In this document: positions 59,401 to 64,000 of the stretch, piece after piece
Layout: each line of letters starts with the position of its first letter
Position numbering within the stretch: position 1 is the stretch's first letter
Source: Saccharum officinarum
Lineage: Eukaryota > Streptophyta > Magnoliopsida > Poales > Poaceae
Direction: 5' to 3'
Assembly (NCBI GenBank): GCA_020631735.1
Contig: CM036221.1
Location: 17,403,381 to 17,467,380, forward strand
DNA length: 64,000 bases
The notes under the pieces: generated by a model
Database searches by the model: none
Told to the model about the DNA's origin: nothing
Seen by the model: the letters and a program-made list of their open reading frames with translations, nothing else
Translations under genes and position numbers: made by a program

Positions 59401-59899
59401 TTGTTATAGATGTTGCGAGGATTCCATTGGTTATTTAATCGCAAGTGGGTCTATTGAGAATGGGATTGAGGTATCCGTGCAATACACGCGTGAAGTATGT
59501 CTCTTCTATTTGGTTTGCATTCATTCTGTTTCGTTAAGTTGCTTATACGTTTCTTAAATGAAAAATGAGTTATACTTATAATTTGTGTTGCATGAAGGAT
59601 GACAACACGGCACAATACCGTCACGTTACAAAAAAAAGATTAACGCGCACGACGGCCCTGTTACGAATATAAAGTGGCACCACAAGGTATTTTTTTTATT
59701 TATAGTGATGTTTTTGCGATTGCAACTGTGAGATGCATGCATGCTTGTTAGTGTAACCTTTTAGAGTTTTTTTTTGGTCTTGACACTTCGTTGAATATAT
59801 TCCAGGACCCGAGGTTACTGGCATCGACTGGTTTAGACGGAGCCATCAAAATATGGAGAGTCACGGGTTCAGTACCGTACCGTTCAAACCAACTTAGGG
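56440..59899 (+). CDS. Multi-exon WD40-repeat gene (CIA1/CIAO1-like at its start), damaged
   Basis: Exons by splice sites: 56630-56797, 56874-57023, 58280-58507, 58584-about 58670, 58873-58938, 59025-59096, 59290-59334, 59410-59494, 59598-59686 and 59806 onward. A 5' UTR exon probably ends at GCGCAG/GTGAG (56515). Translation starts at ATG 56630 (MQTNLELCPSPDGRHGKIWS). Blade-like segments: IWSLAWSPHP...MLASCGDNAIVWH; LKACAWRLDGVLLATGGCDS with KITLWKY; INGISFWIDGSLMVAAG; and INAHDGPVTNIKWHHK with LLASTGLDGAIKIWRV. The first two resemble CIA1 (cytosolic Fe-S cluster targeting); later ones do not clearly, so the family name is tentative. Damage: no canonical splice keeps frame between exons 4 and 5; the A8 run at 59631-59638 in exon 9 is off by one; a MITE sits in the last exon. 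Splice signals are otherwise well kept, so it is either a recent pseudogene or has sequence errors. Confidence 0.6.
57024..58279 (+). other. Long second intron of the WD40 gene with inserted repeats
   Basis: Bounded by CCT/GTAAGT and AACAG/GTCCC. It contains a GC-rich block (57440-57800) whose ORFs look incidental. At about 57826-57990 is a MITE-like piece with inverted AACTTTAGCC / GGCTAAAGTTTAGC phrases. Confidence 0.55.
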
Positions 59900-60132
59900 A
59901 TGTTTGGTTTGAGGTGTTAAAGTTTAATAAACACTGTAGCATTTTCGTCTTATTTGACAAAAAGTTTTCAATCTAGGACTAATTAGGCTTAATAGATTCA
60001 TCTCGTAAATTACTCCTAATCTGTGCCGACATGCATGCAATTAGTCTATATTTAGTATCACATGTATTTGAGGGAACATTAATGTGATGGGAGTTAAACT
60101 TAAAAAAAAAAAAAAGCAAACCAAACAGGGCC
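59897..60132 (-). mobile_element. PIF/Harbinger-like MITE, copy 4, in the last WD40 exon
   Basis: 236 bp between TTA (59894-59896) and TTA (60133-60135). Ends GGGATGTTTGGTTTG and CAAACCAAACAGGGCC are inverted repeats. It interrupts the frame after RSNQL of the WD40 gene. Confidence 0.8.
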
Positions 60133-60322
60133 TTAAGCATCACTCCCGGTCCCGGCCGCCGCCCGTTGGTCAACCCGGCGCTTCTCAGCAGGTATGAGGA
60201 TCACCAAGCTACGGCCGCCGCACATTGGCCACCACGGGGCTCCTCAGCTCGTATCAGCATCACGCAAGGATCACCAGGACACCGACTATATGCTGTTGAC
60301 TCGATATAGAGCAACTGATCAT

Positions 60323-60574
60323 GGCTGTGTTTAGATCCCTGAAAAGGGGTAAAAAAAAGTACTGTAGCACGTTTTGGTTTTATTTGGCAAATAGTGTCCA
60401 ACCGTTGACTAATTAGGTTCAAAACGTTCGTCTCGCAAAGTACAACCAAGCTGTACAATTAGTTTTTTATTTCATCTACATTTAGTACTCTATGCATGTA
60501 TCGCAAGTTTAATGTGACGGGGAATCTTTTTTTCGCATAGTACTTTTTTTTTTTTTGAGGAACCGAACACAGCC
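60323..60574 (-). mobile_element. PIF/Harbinger-like MITE, copy 5
   Basis: 252 bp, GGCTGTGTTTAGATCC to GAACACAGCC, flanked by CAT at 60320-60322 and 60575-60577. The interior shares CTAATTAGGTTCAAAACGTTCGTCTCG-type text with its relatives. Confidence 0.75.
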
Positions 60575-60599
60575 CATATCTTCTTTTTTCTATTTCCAC

Positions 60600-62011
60600 C
60601 ATGTGGTTGGGACTACGTACTATTTTTAATTCGAAACTAGTAGGAGTAGCTCTTGAGTCTTGATTATTTCAGGTCCTTTAAATTCCCGTTGCAATTTCTA
60701 AACCGGCCGACCGTGACGTCACATTGAGCCATCCGACCACCACTCCCAAGCTCTCTGTGCTCCTCTGCAGTAGCAGTAGAAATTCCCGCCTGCCTTGTCA
60801 GTCCGGTCGCCAACGCGCGGTACTGTGAACGCCGGCGTGCCCCCACGGTGGCCGCCGCCCGCCTGTGCTGCCTGTCCCTCTCCGGCTCTCCCTCCCTCCT
60901 CCGCGCTGGCTGACATTGCAGCTGTACGTGACGTGACATAGTCAAATCGACCTTAAACTTATCGGACACCCAAATTTCTTCTGGCATTGGAACTTGGAGG
61001 TGTACTCAAGAACTGACATTCATGCTTTCCAACTCCCTGTTTCCTTTAACTTTGCCACCATGAAAGAATCGAACTAAACGATCCATCTAAAAAAAATCAA
61101 GCAACACATCAACGTCAACTACATATCTCCAAACAAATCGTGTGCACTGACTAATACACTAACATATCAAAACCTTCACAGTGATGACAACATTATTGGC
61201 AACACACAAACCTATCCAAATCCTTCATATATCAACTACCTAGGTTCATGCAACACGTAGTTTACGTCGAATTCGCGGGCATAGTATACCCTAAACCTAA
61301 TGTACACATCCAATGCTACGAACGAACGCAAACACACATTCACAATAATATCCCAAATTCCGTAGCCCTAGTCATCCAACTAAGGACAAAAGAAATCAAC
61401 AAAGGGAGGGGAAGAAGTTGTTCCTGGACTGTGGAGGAGGGTGACCAGCGAGGCCCTTAGCGGCAGTTGCTGGCCTTGGTCGCCGCCGGCGTGGGGGCTG
61501 GGTGGCGATAGTGGTGCCCTACTCCAAGCGAGTGGTCGTGGCCAGGTCTGAGAAAAAAAGGGAAGAGAGAGATAGAGAAGAAAGTGGGTCGATCCCGCTC
61601 CTCATCGCGCCAACTTGCCTGGCGCGACAAGGCCTATCGCGTCCAAGTCGCTAGCATGATAGGGTAGGCCCCACCACGTGCCACGCCAGCTCCGGCCAAA
61701 GGTCCATGCCACCGTGGTGGCCCTTGTTGCGCCAGCGCACGAGGCACGACAAAGTGTGTTTGTCACGGCATCCGCACTGACACAACCAAAAGCGTCAAAT
61801 CTGCAAGATGATTTTGGGAGTGGTTATTATTAAAATATTAATTAATTAAAAAGATTAAAAATATAAAAAAAACATGCAGTTTGGATCAACAGTAATTTTC
61901 TGAAATCCGAAACACCGGCTCACTTGAGAGCCCCGGCCCTAGGCCCAGTATGTGAACAGAAAGGGAGCACTTCAGCAGTTCAGCGTCCCCTCAGAAAAAA
62001 AGCAGTTCAGC
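60600..62011. other. Intergenic stretch; partly repeat-like
   Basis: No supported gene. 61440-61920 (a CGCGCCA/TGGCGCGA-rich part, then TTGGGAGTGGTTATTATTAAAATATT and an AT-rich end) looks like dispersed repeat sequence, but I cannot define borders. Confidence 0.4.
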
Positions 62012-62019
62012 TTCGAGGT

Positions 62020-62566
62020 TATAGATGTCCAACGGGCCGGGCCGGGCCAGCCCGGCCCGACGGCGTGCCGTGCCGTGCTGGCCCGCGTCGTGCCGCCACG
62101 GGCCGCCGTGCCTGTGGCGTGCTCGTGCCTGGCCTCCGGCCCAAGGCACGGCCCGTGGGCCGTCGGGCCGACCCGAGAGCACGGCGTGCCCTGCGTGCCG
62201 CGGGCGGCCCGAGAGCAGCGCGCGGGGAAGGGAAGAGCGGCGCGACGGATGGGGAGGGGAAGGGAAGAGCAGCGCCGTCTCGGAGAGTGGGAGTGGGAGG
62301 AAGTTAGGGTTTGGAGTGACGAAGATATTATATATATGTATGGATTGCAGTGGGTTGTGCCAAATATTCATATGGTTATTAATTTAACGGGCCGCCTCTT
62401 GGACCGGGCCGTGCCACGTGCCTGGGTGGCGGCCCAGGCACGGCCTGGTCCCTCGGGCCGGGCCGGGCCGAGCCCGGTGGCCACCGGGCCGTGCCGTGCT
62501 CGGGCCGGGCCAAAACGCCGGGCCGTGGGCCGGGCCACCGGGCCTCGGGCTGCATGGCCAAGTATA
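62020..62566. mobile_element. Non-autonomous hAT element, GC-rich foldback
   Basis: 547 bp flanked by an exact 8-bp duplication TTCGAGGT (62012-62019 and 62567-62574). Ends are imperfect inverted repeats (TATAGATGTCCA and the complement of TGGCCAAGTATA). Both subterminal parts are made of GGGCC/CCGGG/GTGCCGTGC motifs that could fold into long hairpins; a short AT-rich centre lies near 62320. No transposase frame. Confidence 0.75.
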
Positions 62567-62887
62567 TTCGAGGTCAACAGTTCCCCTTTTTTGGTAACAG
62601 TTTTTGCATTGAGGTCAAATAGTGCATGCTACAGTGTGCTAGTGCGCTGCACAAGTATACGTATTCAACTGCACATAATATAAAATATACAAATGGTATG
62701 ACCTCTGACAAGCAACGTGTTACAAGTACAATGCGACACACGACGAGGCGAGGCACGACGCAACGCACATCGCTCAAGATGCATGCGTGCGTGCACATAA
62801 CGTACAGTCAGGAACAACCACGAGCCCAACAGCAGGCTATGAGCGAGGGATCGGAGACCGGCGACGTCGACGTCCATCGCCTTCTAC

Positions 62888-63422
62888 CTAGGCCGTGACA
62901 TCGATGCCACCGTCGGCCTCCACCACCTCGGCCGCTTCCTCGGCCGCCGGCTCCTCCTCAGCTCCGACGACGACCTCGCCGCCGGCACGCTGGATCACGC
63001 GCTGGAGCACGGCGAGCAGCTGCTGCGGCGCGACGAGCTGCGGGAAGTGGCCGACGGAGTCGATGACCACCACCTCCACCTCCGCCGCCTTCTCCATCCT
63101 GCGCCGCATGTACTCCGCCACGGCGGGGAGCGCCGCGAAGTCGGCCGCCACCTGGATGACGGTGCACGGCGCGGCCACGGCGTCGAGGGCGCCGCGCTGG
63201 TCGCCCAGGAAGATCATCCGGGCCACCTCCAGCGCCACGCCCGGGTGCATGGACAGGAAGCTCTGCTCCAGCGCCGGGGCGGCGGACGGGTCGCCGCCGG
63301 CGGCGTTGGGGACGAAGCCCTTCACCCAGGCGCCGAAGTCCGACGACATGGCGCCCAGCATGCCGTCGATGCTCGCCCTGTCGAAGCCGCCCACGTACCC
63401 TTCCTCCGGCGAGTCAATGTAC
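62888..63422 (-). CDS. D14/KAI2-type alpha/beta hydrolase, exon 2 (5' exon outside window)
   Basis: The exon begins at 63422 after a CAG acceptor and runs to TAG at 62888-62890 (177 residues). It opens YIDSPEEGYVGGF, matching the place where D14/KAI2 genes have their single intron (after SPR). Family hallmarks: AMSSDFGAWVKGFVP (lid-side region), MHPGVALEVARMIFLGDQRG, PCTVIQVAADFAALPAV with the catalytic Asp, and DSVGHFPQLVAP with the catalytic His. The catalytic Ser (GHS) would be in exon 1, off the right edge. Such proteins are strigolactone/karrikin receptors or the D14-LIKE2 class; the divergence from D14 and KAI2 favours D14-LIKE, which is inference. An unusual acidic, Ala/Glu-rich tail of about 30 residues follows the core (EEEPAAEEAAEVVEADGG). 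Confidence 0.85.
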
Positions 63423-64000
63423 CTGATCGATGATCATCGCTAGCTAGAATTAATTAATAGAATGCATGTGTGGCTGATCGACCCTTATCATTACTCAACA
63501 GTAATATGCTCGTATCATTCGGCCCAATCCATCAGTTGGGTGGTCAGATTTCGCGTTATTGTCATCCACGTACGTTTTCAAGAGATTAATTTCTTTGTTT
63601 CTCGTGTTTTATGTCTTTATATACAGCTGAAATGTTCATCCCACCCTATAGCTGTTTTTCTTGAAGCATTTTCTTAATTTATTAACCTCTTCTCTAATTA
63701 ATGTGGTACCGGTACATTCTAAGCCTTCAGAATTGACGTGGAGCCTTCTTTTGTCGATCAAATACTAAGAGTAACTCAAAACCTCATATATTAAGCTAAC
63801 AAACTGTCTAGAGGCAACAAAGCACTCCTTTCTTTTTTGGAAAAAATCTAATTGACCCCCCTAACTATTGGGGGTAGTCTAGTTTACCCCCTCAACTATG
63901 AAACGGTCTAATTTACCCTCTGAACTTTGCAAAACCGGTCAAATCACCCCCTTGGTTTTGGACAGTGGTTTTGTCCTTTTCTTTTTTATTTATTTCGTCT
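63423..64000 (-). other. Intron (partial) of the D14-like gene with a dispersed repeat
   Basis: No coding similarity to the missing first exon up to the window edge. From about 63845 on lies a dispersed grass repeat with three versions of a CTAATTTACCC/CTCAACTATG phrase, which looks transposon-derived. Confidence 0.5.

Noticed and set aside
61924..62683. Overlapping 127- and 243-codon ORFs
   Set aside because: They run through the GC-rich hAT foldback element and its flanks.

Overview
This is nuclear DNA from a plant, most likely a grass of the sorghum/sugarcane/Miscanthus/maize group. The evidence is nested LTR retrotransposons, the MITE families with TAA/TTA duplications, spliced genes with GT-AG introns, and a 100-N scaffold gap. 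It is transposon-dense and gene-poor. No bacterial or organellar features are visible.

Left third (1-15290): a Tekay/Del-like Ty3 chromovirus (382-12091, TSD TAAAT, near-identical 2.75-kb LTRs, one open gag-pol frame, an extra upstream frame) sits inside an older Athila-like Ty3 element on the minus strand. The Athila protease lies left of the insertion, and its gag, tRNA-Asp-type PBS and 5' LTR lie to the right. The Athila LTR in turn ends inside the next region, so the insertion order can be read directly.

15291-26840: a tandem array of about 2-kb units carrying type I (M-gamma-like) MADS-box genes. Each unit is a mosaic of two paralogues: a complete gene A joined to the C-terminal tail of gene B, followed by a TATA-bearing promoter and the N-terminal half of gene B. 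Only the copy at 20869-21633 keeps an open frame; the others carry deletions, stops or frameshifts. A partial unit and a remnant B copy close the array.

26840-42404: intergenic DNA with a LINE stub bearing an (AT)28 tail, CACTA ends, several MITEs, a LINE C-terminus, a long AT-rich stretch and a GC-rich segment present twice. It holds one convincing small two-exon gene (minus, 30593-30968, 85 aa).

42405-51050: an assembly gap inside a SIRE-like copia element (minus), a G-rich repeat, a solo LTR of the same copia family with palindromic GC-rich repeats, and tandemly duplicated MITE-like DNA.

51500-64000: a stop-containing small gene, a 5'-truncated LINE, a multi-exon WD40 gene (plus strand) with frame lesions and a MITE in its last exon, a hAT-type GC-rich foldback element, and at the right edge exon 2 of a D14/KAI2-type alpha/beta hydrolase (minus) whose first exon lies outside the window. 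The cellular genes look independent; nothing indicates a pathway cluster.
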